Shown: in pieces, positions 23,501 to 34,610 of the stretch
How positions within the stretch are numbered: position 1 is the stretch's first letter
Layout of the letters: each line of letters opens with the position of its first letter
Source: Malania oleifera
Taxonomy: Eukaryota; Streptophyta; Magnoliopsida; Santalales; Ximeniaceae
Assembly (NCBI RefSeq): GCF_029873635.1
Contig: NC_080426.1
Coordinates: forward strand, 55,566,093-55,630,092
Length of the DNA stretch: 64,000 nt
Direction of reading: 5' to 3'
Notes under the pieces: generated by a model
What the model saw: the letters and a program-made list of their open reading frames with translations, nothing else
What the model was told of the DNA's origin: nothing
Databases searched by the model: none
Program-made: the position numbers and the translations under genes

Positions 23501-25768
23501 ACACCTGTTCATATTTTGTGCATAACTTTTCTATCCGAGCTCCGATTGAGACGATTCAAATTTCTAGAGAAAGAGGAACGGATTGTCTACAACTTTCATC
23601 TTTTGAGTTTTGTGAGAAACGGGCTCCAGGAAGGTCAAAACAGACCGTGTTCGTGAAGAACAAAAACTGAAAAAAAAAAATATATATATATATATATGTA
23701 TGTATATATTTGGGTTGATGTGACCCGGCCATGCATGGCCGGGTCGGGTTAGCTACCAGCGGGTCATAGGGTTTTTTTTTCTTTTCCCTATTCTATTTAT
23801 ACTTGCTTTCCTTCCCCTGTTCGGTGTGCCCTCGGCACCACTCTCCTCCCCTTTCTTCTTCCCCTTTTCTTCTATCCCCTCCTCTGCACATACCAACCCG
23901 TGAGCCACAGCAGCTCCTGCTGGAGCCCGACCACACCAGCAGACAGCCCCTGCGGGTTTCTCCCGAACTCCCTCGGCCCCCTTGCTGCTGGAAGCCATCA
24001 CAGCCGCCAGCCCCCGTGAAGACTACCAGCACCCCGAGCACAGAGCCTCCACCATCCTCGGACGCCCACAACAGCACCCGAGTCACAGCATCCGCAAGCC
24101 ACCCTCAGCCGGGTTCTCCCCTTCTCTGCCAGCAGGTTCTCCAGCGGCAGCAGATCTTTGTGGCTCCCTCTATTTCTCCATAACTCCTCTGCAGCATCGC
24201 CGTGAACCTCCTAGAGCTGCTGCACAGCCCCCAGGCCAGAGCTCCTCCTTCCAGCCTCCAAACTCCACAGCTCCAGCCGACAGCACAGTCCTCCAGCCTT
24301 CGGCCAGCCACAACTCCAACCCGAGGATTCTCTTCCTCTCTTCTCTTTTCTTTTCTTTTTCGTTTTTTCTTTTTCTTTTTATTAAGATTGTTTCTTTTTA
24401 TTGTTGTAGTTATTAATTGAAAGATTGGATTTTTTTTTTTAAACTGTTTTAGTTGCATTTTATTTTAATTAAGTATTTGAATTCTCAAGTAATTTTAGCA
24501 ATAAATTTTATTTGTATTAATTTAATTATTTTTTTTATTCATAATTTTATTAAAGGTTCGGTTTTTATTGTCTACGTATGTGTTTGATTGAGTTTTTATT
24601 GGTGCGTGTTTTAATTTCGTGTTCAAAGTTATTTTTTTTAGTTAACGTGTGTTTTGATACTTGCTTGATTAGATGTAGGATTTCCATATTTGTTTTTTTT
24701 TTATTGCAAGCATGAGTGGCTAAGTTCGGTAACTCGGGTTGTGGGTCGACGTCGTTTGCGTTCTATGGTTTATTAGTTATCCTATGATATCATCATTAAA
24801 CTTTTATTTGGTTAAAACCGAAAATTGAAGGAATCGTTGATAAACTGCTAGCTCTTGCTTCTTGTTTTGTTGTTGACGTTAGGCACATCAAAACCTTGAA
24901 TTAATCTAGGATTTTAATCAACTTATTTTTACATAAAAATTCGGTTGATGCGTAATAAGAGTTTTTATTTTCTTCCGTTTGGATGTGGCCAATTTACTCG
25001 ATCTTTAGTGAAAAAATTTCATCTTATTAATGCTTTGATTGGATTAACAAGAGGAGGAGTAAGGCCTAGGAAATTAGTAAACGGTGGAAGCAAACAGACG
25101 TTGAACCCGTAACCCGAGTATTTGGTAAATTGTTTTAGTTAATCTGTTTAATTTGGTTGCGTTATTAGATTTACATTTTTGGAAAATTGATAAAATTTCA
25201 GTTTCATTTTGATAGTTTACGCAAGCTTCTCTCACTTTGTTTATTGTTTTCAAAATCATAAAAGACCAAAAAGATTTTCAAACCCCATTTTTCAGCAACA
25301 GAATTTCACTAAACTTGCATAAATACTTTGATACTCAGTGGTCCCTGTGGAATACGATCCTGGACTCATCCTTGATACAACTTGACACTTCTGCACTTGG
25401 AAGCATAACTCAGAACAAGTCACCATACGATACAGAGCTTTCGATATCGGCGTCGTACCTGAAGCTAATTCTATGGAAAATTCCACTTCACGGTATGGAC
25501 GTAAACCTGGCAAGTCCTCTGGAAATACATCAAGGAACTCGCGCACTACAGCAATCATCTCCAATTTATTTTCTTTCGCTGGTGTGTCTTTCACAAATGC
25601 CAGATACTCTTGGCACCCCCTAAGGAGTAGCCTCCTAGTTTGCATAGGAGAAAGGATCCGTGGTACATAACGCACACATAACCCTAAAAACTGAAATTCC
25701 TGTTCTCCCGGCGGTCTGAACAACACGTCCCTCCTGTGGCATCCAATACTGGCATAATTGGATGACAA
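20560..25768 (-). pseudogene. gypsy pol of C: RT, RNase H, integrase, chromodomain, split by solo LTR S
   Basis: Reading leftwards: N-terminal RT leader (EFLDVFPEDLPGLRP) 25768-25428; after insert S, RT palm ([25 protein letters not shown]) from 23307; [12 protein letters not shown] near 22960. The catalytic box reads FIND instead of FIDD (AAT at 22869-22867), a loss of the first aspartate by one base. RNase H ([19 protein letters not shown]), integrase ([17 protein letters not shown]) and chromodomain (VKLLWRNHVVEEALW) follow, ending near 20,580. At least seven stops or frameshifts. Not functional. Confidence 0.92.
23312..25422 (+). mobile_element. Solo LTR S (2,111 bp) inside RT of C
   Basis: Begins TGATTACGCG and ends AACAAGTCA, flanked by a perfect 5-bp TSD CCATA (23307-23311 and 25423-25427); removing it restores an uninterrupted RT context. 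No internal genes or primer site, so solo LTR is the best call. In plus orientation it has a microsatellite (TA)n at 23680-23710, a TATA-like CTATTTATAC at 23793, then a GC-rich CT-heavy leader (23804-24330) unlike its surroundings, then AT-rich sequence. Open frames at 23803-24183 and 23982-24416 (proline/serine-rich) lie in that leader and resemble no family I know. Orientation is inferred. Confidence 0.88.
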
Positions 25769-27149
25769 CTAGTCCATCCCAAAGATGATATCAAAGTCAA
25801 ACATGTTATACACCACAAGGTCAACTGGTAGCATTCTCCTCTGTATTTCAACTAGGAAATCACGGACTACACTGCTACACCCTACTGCAAACCCGGATGA
25901 TGTAGCTACTACCAGTTCATAATCTAGCATTCGCACCTCTAATCCACACAGTTTAACAAATCCACGGGAAATAAAAGAATGTGTTGCCCCAGAATCAAAT
26001 AATACTACAACTTTATAAGAAAGAATATAAATGATACCTGTGATAATTATAAGAAAGAATATAAATGATACCTGTGATAACATCGCCGACGTTCTCAGCA
26101 TCGGCTGGAGTCAGAGAATACACCCTAGCCTAGGTCGTACCCCCTTGCTGACCACCAAACTATGCTTGAGTATTTCCCCTGTTTGGTTGCTACGAGGTTC
26201 CATTGTTTCTTTGCACACAAAAGTCTCTCATCTGATGCCCTTGACTACCACACCGCATACAAGCCCTCGTAGACAACCAATACTTCCCATGGTGTTTCTT
26301 ACCACACAAAGAGCAACATTGAACACGTGTGGTGTTTTGGGACATACCACCACTGTTCTTCTTCCAATTACCCTGTCCTACCCCAAACGAAGAATTAGGA
26401 GGCACTAGCCTCTTCTTCATGACCTGAACCTCTGCTTTCTCTAGCAAACACTCTTCTGCTACCGTGGCTTTGTCAACCCACGTAGCAAAGTCCTGCAACT
26501 GCAAGATCGTCATCTACTTACGGATCTCCTGCTTTAGACCCCTCTAAAATTTCCAGGCCTTCTTCGCTTCATCTGATATCATGAATGGAGCAAATCAGGA
26601 CAGCTCCTGGAATTTGGTAGCATATTGCTACACTGATAACGACTCTTGCGTCAAGTTCATGAATTTCTCCATCTTCGCCTTTTTAACCATGGCCGAAAAA
26701 CAACATTCAAAGAAGAGCTCTTTAAACCAGGCCCACATCAATGCTACTGGTATCGGTCGGTGCTCCTCAATCTTCTTTACAGACAACCACCATCTCTCAA
26801 CCTCCTCTGCCAACTTGAATGTGGCGAAGGTGACTTTCTGCCTCTCTGTGCAGTTTAAGACATCCAGGATCTTCTCATTCTTCTGGATCCAATTCTCAGC
26901 ACGAACTAGATCTGCACTACCTACAAAAACAGAGGGCTTCAACCTGGTGAATTGCTCAATAGAGCAACCCAATTCAGTCGTAGGACAATCCTGCCCCTTA
27001 TTTGTTCGTACTACCTCAGCCATAAGCTGCTGTGCGAAGTCACGTAACACACTAGTTGAGTCATTAACAGCCTCATCAGGGCCGGCACCCTCAATACTAC
27101 TGCCTCCCACGTTGGCAGTAATATCCCTAGATTCCATCCTGAAAAACAA
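25769..27149 (-). pseudogene. gypsy gag-protease of C
   Basis: Reading leftwards from ATG 27149 (or the second Met at about 27137): gag with LKPSVFVGSADLVRAENWI and ERQKVTFATFKLAEEVERWW (27149-26628); zinc knuckle CMRCGSQGHQMRDF near 26250, whose final cysteine is one residue late (DFC); aspartic protease VLFDSGATHSFISRGF near 25990-25950; C-terminal NMFDFDIIFGMD next to 25769. Stops separate gag parts at about 26,515-26,628. A 34-bp tandem duplication (26013-26080), not a multiple of three, lies just before the protease and shifts the frame. Confidence 0.9.
26013..26080. repeat. 34-bp tandem duplication next to the protease of C
   Basis: Two head-to-tail copies of a unit beginning TTATAAGAAAGAATATAAAT. 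Absent from element K at the same place, so it is specific to this copy. Confidence 0.9.
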
Positions 27150-27527
27150 TTACAAGAATCCATTAGAAATGTGATAGCCTAAGCATGGCTAGTACTATCA
27201 TAATATAACTTAATCCCTTAAATTCATATCACCAATATTGACATACTCCATTAATTTGACATTATCATTCGAACTCGAATTCCGCCCTTCTACTAGGAAA
27301 CAAAACTACCAATGGATTGCTGTGATTTTCTAAACCTTTCGACTGATCCAAAAAAACATAGAAGTCTATCAATGAATTTCCATTTCTAGATATATAAAGC
27401 AAAATCCAAGGTCTTATCCTTGTCCTATACTCTAGTATATTCTAAACTATAGAACTAGCAACTCCTAAGTCTTGAACACATCCCCAACAAGATAGCATGC
27501 ATCAATACACACCTCCGACTAGTTAAG

Positions 27528-27540
27528 GGCTCTGATACCA
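27528..27540 (-). other. Primer-binding site of C
   Basis: Minus-strand TGGTATCAGAGCC, two bases inside the 5' LTR boundary at 27543; complementary to the 3' end of plant initiator Met-tRNA. Confidence 0.95.
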
Positions 27541-27542
27541 AT

Positions 27543-29524
27543 TGTAACGACCCAGCCCTTCATACAGACCAACACCGTTAACTCAAATACAATATACCTG
27601 TACCTGTGCAAGATAAGTAGACAACCTGCCCTAAACAGGGACATACCGGTGTAAACCATACATAATTACAATGTAAATGTTGCGGAAAAACATAAAAATT
27701 CATTGGGATTTTTGCTAGACTTATACCACAGCTTACTATTACATCTTCAAGTACATAAATCCAAACATAGAATATAACCTGTTATTACAACCCTCCAAAA
27801 CGAAACTTCATCTAAGTTTAGTACATGATTTGAACGCTTATGTAAGCTAAACAAAAAACAATCTCCCCAGTCTCTTTACCTACTAGGATTGACGTACTGA
27901 TGGACCTGAAAACAAAGGTTATTTAATAGGGTAAGACACTTCTCAGAAAGGAAGAAGGTGTTACAACAGTGTGTGACTGCATATATGCATATTTTCATAA
28001 AAACTCATACACATGAAACATTTCTTTATAATACTGTAACATATAGGATTTTTCTGCACATTCAAGTATTTAAATAATGCATATGAATATTAGAACAACT
28101 ACGAGTTTTGTATGACAATTTGCCTGTTTACCCCCGTGGCACGAGTTGTGCACTGATACCTCTGACAATCTCTTGTTCGTACAAACAATGCCGAGCATCT
28201 TCTATAGTCCGACCACCCCCTAGTTTATTTTTACCAGCAGTTTACTAACTCCTCGCAAGTCGACTATCTTAAGTACCCCCATTGATCCCTCATGTGTGGT
28301 GGTTGCATTGTATTGCCAGCATCGGAACCGTGCTTATAATAGTTTAGAGTATTTTTCAACCCCATCACTGAAATTTTTTTCAACTTCTTTTGGTATCAAG
28401 TTGTGGTTCCATTATCATATATACAATTTATAACAAATTATAGTAACCTGTGCAATTCCAGTATTTTCACAAATTCAGATAATCACATCGGGTATAAACT
28501 GGCACACATCCTCTCGGTTTACCCTTTTCACATCTATAGCTCGGTGTATAACCGGCCTCTATTTTCCAAATTTTCAGTATAACAAGTTGGAACTCTTTTT
28601 CCATAATCCATATCAAAATATTAAATGTTCACAAGTTCAATTTCGTCCATACATCACACTAAATTAAACAAAAATCTGCTATATAATATATAATGTAATA
28701 AACATCATTTAAATAAAAATAAGGGATTCAGGCATCTCCTACATACAAAATAATACAAATAAAGAAGTTTTGAAACATTTGGAAACCATACGCCAAAATC
28801 CATATTTTTACCAAAAATCGTAAAAACTGGCATTTCTACTCGGTAGAATTTAGCAAATAAATAGTTAAATCATACATATAAGCATAACCTAACTTTTTAG
28901 CGGTTCAGTTTTCCAAATATGTTGTTGTAATCAAATTCCTCTTACCTTAAACTCAAAACGAAACTATGTACGAAAACCATCCAAACCGACAACCCGGGAT
29001 CCTCAAAACCTAAAAACCACAGAACATAATCTTACTATAATTTCAACTACTATCCAAATATTCAATCGAAATTGAAATCAGATCATTGCCTCGATTTTTG
29101 GGAAAACCCAAAAATCTTCAAAAAAACGATCTGATATGCTAAAGTAGTATAACTTCCTCCTCTGATCCATGCAGGAACCTCCGTTTTTAGAAATAGACGT
29201 CGAATGGCGAAGAATCTTAGAGAGAGAGAGAGAGAGCTTTGGGAGAAACTTAGCTTCTAAGTAACCAAAATGAATATTTATAAGGCCTTTGACCAAGTCA
29301 AACTCGTCGACGAGGCGGCTTCTTCATTAACGAATCTGCCACACAGCTCGTCAACGAAGTCATTCCTTCGTCGCAGAGCCCAATTCCAGATATTTCTCTG
29401 ACCCGCTCGATATTTGCTCATCGAAGAGGCTCTGAATTTCGTTGACGAGGCTCTGAAGGACTTCGTCAATGAACGTGACTCATTCGTCGACGAACCCAGC
29501 TTATTACAAGTTTGGGTCTCTACA
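27543..29524 (-). repeat. 5' LTR of C (right, 1,982 bp)
   Basis: Plus strand TGTAACGACC...TCTCTACA. Palindrome array 29300-29505; TATA complement TATTTATA at 29275-29282 beside a GAGA run; shared motif at 27929-27951 (minus). Followed by TSD GGGTT. Confidence 0.94.
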
Positions 29525-29596
29525 GGGTTAGTGGAATCATTAGAGGGTTTGCCCAAGGCGGGGACGTAGGCTGGTTTGGCTGAACGTTGATAACAA

Positions 29597-29599
<3 letters not shown>

Positions 29600-29639
<40 letters not shown>

Positions 29640-29663
29640 ATGTGTGTGTGTGTGTGTGTGTGT

Positions 29664-29692
<29 letters not shown>
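29600..29692. repeat. (GT)n(CT)n microsatellite in LTR D
   Basis: Uninterrupted TG repeats then CT repeats. It sits where solo LTR G has (CT)n (36239-36299), in the downstream part of the LTR. The open frames it creates on both strands are artefacts. Confidence 0.95.
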
Positions 29693-29696
<4 letters not shown>

Positions 29697-30369
29697 ATTT
29701 ATTTTTATTTGGACTTTAATTTTCATACACATGCTTGTTTATTTATTATTATAATTATTTACATACGCACATTTAATTTAAATGAGATATGTTGCACACG
29801 TGTATGTTCGCATTCATTGCTTATTCATTTTACATACGCACTTATATTGTGAATAGAATATAATCTGTGGTGAATTGGCAAATGTTTAAATTAGTAAAAT
29901 GTTTTTAAAACCTAATTCACCCCCTCTTGGGATCACACCATAACTTTCAATCTCTTTATCTTTCTAAACATATTTACTCTGATTTGTGAATGCTGTTATT
30001 AATTGAACTTTGAAGTAGTTACGAACACAACATTGATTTAATCTGCTGAAATGTTATTGTGTTGATTTATTACTTACTCAAGTCATAGAACAAATTATCG
30101 TGTGGCTGAGCATAATATTATTAATATTGATTTTTTGTAAGTATTGTTAATATTGTGTAGTTTGGTTTACCATTGGAATCTTAGCTTAGACTCTTGTATT
30201 TAGGAATATACATATATTGGTATAGTTGTTTGTTGAGAACACTTATGTGGTTAGTAAAGAAGTTAGAGCACTTATAAATTCATAACATTTAAAATTGATT
30301 AAGCTTCTGCGCATAAATTTTTAAATACCCAATTCACCCCCCTCTAGGGATTACACCTCAACTTTCAAT

Positions 30370-30382
30370 TGGTATCAAAGTC
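30370..30382 (+). other. Primer-binding site of copia E
   Basis: TGGTATCAAAGTC, two bases after the LTR end at 30367; initiator Met-tRNA type. Confidence 0.85.
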
Positions 30383-30423
30383 GAGTTGCAATGAATCTTA
30401 ACTAGTAGTTGCATAAAGGTAAA

Positions 30424-30663
30424 ATGGCAAACCTAGGTGTGTCCGCATTTGGTGAGGGTCAATCCCCCACAAGGAATCCAATCAAGGTCTATGAGGAGAT
30501 ACTAGTGCAGATTTTAGATAGGAAAGAACATGAATTGCGTAATAAGAGGATTCCATTAGTGAAAGTCCTGTGGAGGAATCATGTGGTGGAAGAAGCTTTA
30601 TGGGAGCTTGAGGAAGAAATACGACAGAAATACCCGCACATATTTAGTAAGGACCAGCGGTAA
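30424..30663 (+). CDS. Chimeric ORF: start of copia E gag fused in frame to gypsy F chromodomain
   Basis: Open for 79 codons from ATG 30424. Residues 1-19 are the beginning of a copia gag (SAFGEGQSPTRNP, compare GGQSLTRPP in H at 33094-33308); from about residue 21 it is the C-terminal tail of a Tekay-like gypsy polyprotein (VYEEILVQILDRK, VKVLWRNHVVEEALWELEEE), a chromodomain-like fold. The junction lies at about 30478-30487. It sits behind the LTR E promoter, but 14 kb of nested DNA separates the E TATA box from it, so expression is doubtful. Probably a deletion product rather than a gene. Confidence 0.55.
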   Translation: MANLGVSAFGEGQSPTRNPIKVYEEILVQILDRKEHELRNKRIPLVKVLWRNHVVEEALWELEEEIRQKYPHIFSKDQR

Positions 30664-30924
30664 TCAGGGAAGATGCAGATGAGTGTGCTAAGTTTATTTT
30701 GTGCAGGTTAGGTACATGTAATAATTTTCTATTAGTAGGTAGTATTTTGGTTTTGGGAGAATTTTTCTTTTATGTGTATGTAATCTCCTAGAGCTCTGAA
30801 TGTAACCACGGTATTCCTCTACCACAAGTAAGGGTAAGTAATAAAATAAGTAGCTCATTTTCCTCAAAAGATAGTGTTCAATACAGATAGTTAATTTCGA
30901 GGATGAAATTTTATGAGGGGAGAA

Positions 30925-33039
30925 TGTAGAGACCTGGTGAATTATAACAATTAAATAATAAAAGAAAGGGAAGAAAAGGAATTTTAAAAAGGGGTTTCAA
31001 GAAGGCCTCGTCAACGGGGACACGTGTCTCGTCGACGAGAAATTACTAAGAGAACTTTTTTGAGGGCCTAAAACTCATCGACGTGGAGAAGGTGTTCGTT
31101 GATGAACTCCCTTCATAGACTCGTCGACAAGGCCACGTGGATAAGTACTCTATAAAAAGCTAAATTTTGTTTTTCTGCTAAAGAATTTCATGCAAGACCG
31201 TTTCTCTCTCTAAAAATTCGTCTTCTCCTCCTTCTCTCTAGAATTCCAGGCTTGTTACACGCCGATTCGATGATCGGAAGCCTCCACGTTACTCCTGGGA
31301 AGATTCTCTACAAATATGTTGGAGTAATTTGTTGGTTAGGCTAGTTTGGGCACCATTCCAAAATTTGGGTAAGTTAGTTATTTTAGGCTTTAGAAGTTAT
31401 TTGGTGTTGTTGGACTAGGGAAAATGCTCTAGATAGTATTATATTGAAATTTGGTTGGGGAAAATGCAATTTCAAGGTGTTGAGTTAGGGAACACACGGG
31501 TGTAAATTTGGACTATTTTGTGGGCTTCTTAGTAAGTCAGGTAAGGGGATAAATTAAGTCAGTCTTTTCATGATATTATTATTATTATAAAACATTTATT
31601 TCTAGGAAAATATGCATGATATAGAATTATGTTTGGGAATACTGCTGTTGAATAGAGAAATTATTTTAATAAGTTTTATAAAGAAATATGATTTCAAAAT
31701 TAATTATGAGTTTATAAGGTTATGTACATTTGTGTGGCATGGGTACAATATTTTCATAAAAATTATGCTATGTTGAAATATTATGAGTTTTCCCAGATAA
31801 GTATGTTATGGCAATTTTCAAGAAAATCCTAAAACAGTACGGGAACTATATTTTAAAGATTATGTTAAATAATGTAAGAATTTATGAATATTACATTATG
31901 AAATATGCCGGCGTAAATGCCGTGATATTTACTTTATGAATTATACCGACATGAATGCTATGAATCTTACGTTATGAATTATGCTAGCGTAAATGCCATG
32001 ATTTTACGTTATGAAATATGTTGGCCAAAATGCCGTGATTTTACGTTATGAATTATGTCGCCGCTGATGCCGTGATTATGTATGATATGTAAGAAATCAT
32101 AAAATATGTTTATGTCAGATATTACTCTAAATTACAAAACGGTTATGTTTAAATATGAAATGTATTATATGTTATTAAAACCTGGATAGCTTAGTTTAGT
32201 TTATGAAACACTGTACCGTAGCTATATGTTTATGATTATGAATTTGTTAGTGCTACCACACATCTTTTGTAGAGTGTGGGAGATGGCAGTCGATGTGATT
32301 TTATGGGAGTGTCGTAGTTAGATCGGCACAAATGGAACAGGTCCATCGTACTTACAAACTTATGTTTGATTTATCATGGTCGGCCAGCCATTGCTAGGTC
32401 TGCCTTCGGGTTACACAACCCTGTCATGTGGGGGGTAAGACATGATGATAGCTAACTAATTATCTGTCGTATGATATGGTTATATAATATGATTTCTCAG
32501 TACAGGAATTTAGTATGATACACTATGTTATGATAAACCATGTTTTTGAGCAATATGATACAATAGTTATACCAGTTATGACTTATGTACTATTTATATG
32601 CATACCATGAAAAATACTCATGTTGCCACACACTGATATTAATTTGTCTCCCTTACTAAGAGGTGTCTCGCCCTAGAATTACAAACATTTTAGGAAATCC
32701 AGGTAGGAAGGCAAATAGAGCCCTGCAGCAGTAGAAGTGGTTTTAGCTACCCTGTCTATATAGTAAGTAGATGAGCTAGGGTCAGATAGATTTTTTGGGT
32801 GGAGACCCCAGGAATGCTTTTCGGTCTTTTTAGTGGATGATTGTATGTATATGTATATGACAGATTTAGTAGAACTCTAGTATGGTTTCTGGTATTTATG
32901 ACATGTATATGATTTTATGTTTTCCGCTGCTTAGGTATTAGAGTTTTATGACAGATATATCCCTGGTACCCATGGGGCCAAGTTAATTACGACTATGACA
33001 ATTTAGCAGGATTAATACGTATGTTATGATGTGGAAAAG

Positions 33040-33073
<34 letters not shown>

Positions 33074-33093
33074 AAAATAAGCAGGTTGTTACA
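30925..33093 (+). repeat. 3' LTR of F (2,169 bp)
   Basis: TGTAGAGACC to GGTTGTTACA. Palindrome array 31008-31140 (TCGTCGACGAG, CATCGACGTGG, TTCGTTGATGAA); TATA box TATAAAAA at 31151; minisatellite 31909-32080; shared motif with A and K at 32375-32446; shared motif CCTTACTAAGAGG at 32650-32673; (TA)n at 33041-33070. Confidence 0.88.
31909..32080 (+). repeat. LTR minisatellite of F, about 43 bp unit, 4-5 copies
   Basis: Units around GGCGTAAATGCCGTGATTT-like sequence plus TTACGTTATGAATTATG. It is in the same LTR position as the minisatellites in A, K and L, but has another sequence. Confidence 0.8.
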
Positions 33094-33362
33094 TAACATA
33101 TCCATGACCTTATGATTTATCAAATTTAAATTATTTTCATCAATTTGACACAACTTCCTTTATCAATCACTTGCCAGGACCTCTAGTCCTTTGATTTTAT
33201 AAAAATGTTCATTCTAATTTTCCAATGGGTGTAATTAACACCACAAAATATAGGAGGCCTAGTAAGTGACTGTCCCCCATTAAATGGGGATACACCAGTT
33301 TGAACCATTGCGATCTTTAACACAAGCGGTTTAACTTTTTGCAATGAGGCTTTAATACCAAT
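33094..33362 (-). pseudogene. copia H: primer-binding site and gag start (minus)
   Basis: Minus strand: primer site TGGTATTAAAGCC (about 33348-33360) beside the LTR; ATG at 33308-33306; gag N-terminus with GGQSLTRPPIFCGVNYTHWK and then a TAG. It is cut off by the LTR end of gypsy F at 33093. The gag start resembles that of E (30424), so E and H are related copia elements facing each other. Confidence 0.82.
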
Positions 33363-34610
33363 TAAGAGGAATGGTGTATTCCCAAGAGGGAGGTGAATTA
33401 AATATTTAAAAAAATTCTTTCTAGGTTAAATCCAAATCATAGATAGTATTATGCAACCTAGGACCTTTCTATGCAAATACTAATTCCCACACACAATCAT
33501 ATATGCAATAATTAAATCATACACAACAATATAAATATGGCATTCAAGTGCAGAAATTAAGTAGAGACAATAGACACGATATTTTTTATTTGAAGTTTGG
33601 TCAATCCTGCCTATGTCCCCGCCTCAAGCTAACAAGCAAGATGATTCCATTACCTTTACTCATTTACGGGTGGAGCGTCACCGTTTACAACACCTCTCCT
33701 TACTGTGCAAGGAATACCCCAAGTCACATTATAAGGCTGACCTCAACCTAACCACACCTTATAGGACAGTGCTCCTAGTTCTCTTAACCGGGTATGAATC
33801 AGTCTGGGACTTTCTTAACTGGGTCTATGTCTATTCGGTGCACATTATAGGCCAATGCAATCCTCTTTCAACTACACGTCAGGAATACAACAATAATAAA
33901 TATTTTTGTGTACAAAGAGATGCTTCTAATACAAGCAAATGTGTACAATAGTTCAATTAATGCACTCTAGTATGATATGTACTTATGCTCAATAGAGTTT
34001 ATGTAATTCACCTCTCAAAGATATGTTTATCAAATAGTGCGTGAGAGGATAATATAAATGATCTTTGACTCAGGTGTGAAATATTCACTATGTGTATTTC
34101 AAAGATCTAGAGCTCAAAGGAAATAATATCTCCAAAAGTATTTTTCAATAATAAAGAATAGGATGATGTTGGCTTTTTGAGTATGATCCCTGTTTTGATA
34201 CTGACAAAGCACAAGTTACTTATGTGTGTTTTTAAGTGCTTGAACAGGTTTACTATTCAACACACACATAAAGCAAAAGGGAAAATGGAAGCTAGTAGAC
34301 TTAAAACTTACTTCAATTGGCGCATTCCATATAGCGATGAGCAAAAGAAGAAGACATTTTGATTTTAGTTGTATTGCATTTAATTTTTATTATTTGGTCT
34401 GTAATAATGCATACATCCTGTATGATATGATTTGAATGCTTAGATCACCATAGTTTGACCATAGGGAACCAAATGATCTTAGGGAACTTAACATTTCTAA
34501 GAAAAATCTTTTTTCTAAATGACTAAAATCATTCAAAAGGTTTAGAAATAATTTAGGGTCATATTTGGGGTTGTTCGAGCAACGTTAAGTTTTTAAGCTT
34601 AATTCAAAAG

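Larger units (their letters stand above)
18265..29524 (-). mobile_element. Full-length Ty3/gypsy element C (Tekay/Del-like), minus strand, 11,260 bp with insert
   Basis: Both LTRs, primer-binding site, gag-pol and polypurine tract are present, and a perfect 5-bp TSD GGGTT flanks it (18260-18264 and 29525-29529). It inserted into solo LTR D. Solo LTR S (2,111 bp) sits in its RT, so its own length is about 9.1 kb. All coding regions are broken. By eye the two LTRs differ at roughly one base in twenty. Confidence 0.95.
16280..29949 (+). mobile_element. copia solo LTR D (about 2,405 bp), split by gypsy C
   Basis: Segments 16280-18264 and 29530-29949. TG start (TGTTGACTTTTTG) and CA end (ATAACTTTCA) are flanked by a perfect 5-bp TSD, ATCTC, at 16275-16279 and 29950-29954. 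With no internal region it is a solo LTR, the product of LTR-LTR recombination. Family as G (34167-36561). It has an array (16690-17035), a TATA box (17132-17140), and (GT)n(CT)n at 29600-29692. Confidence 0.92.
14702..30367 (+). repeat. copia 5' LTR E, split by nested insertions (about 1,991 bp without them)
   Basis: Segments 14702-16279 and 29955-30367. It starts TGTTGG and ends TTTCA two bases before a primer-binding site. Palindrome array at 15450-15600 and TATA box TATAAATA at 15691. The end (CACCCCCCTCTAGGGATTAC) matches the ends of LTRs D, G and H. Solo LTR D with its TSD interrupts it. No 3' LTR of E was found. Confidence 0.82.
30483..33093 (+). mobile_element. 5'-truncated gypsy element F (chromodomain end, 3' UTR, 3' LTR)
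   Basis: Only the last 59 codons of pol, the 3' UTR and the 3' LTR remain. It lies between the plus-strand gag start of E and the minus-strand gag start of H. The conserved 36-bp motif (30801-30836) and polypurine tract (GAGGGGAGAA, to 30924) place it in the same clade as A, C and K. The left edge is not an LTR, so the 5' part was deleted and no TSD can be tested. Confidence 0.88.

Noticed and set aside
23753..24458. Proline-rich frames and their minus-strand shadows as host genes
   Set aside because: They lie entirely in solo LTR S bounded by a TSD and have no recognised domain; kept only as a finding.
29520..29852. Open frames of 70-84 codons on both strands (poly-CV / poly-TH)
   Set aside because: They are translations of the (GT)n(CT)n microsatellite.
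33548..33951. Overlapping plus-strand frames in LTR H2
   Set aside because: Noncoding LTR on the opposite strand; no motif and no counterpart in D, E or G.
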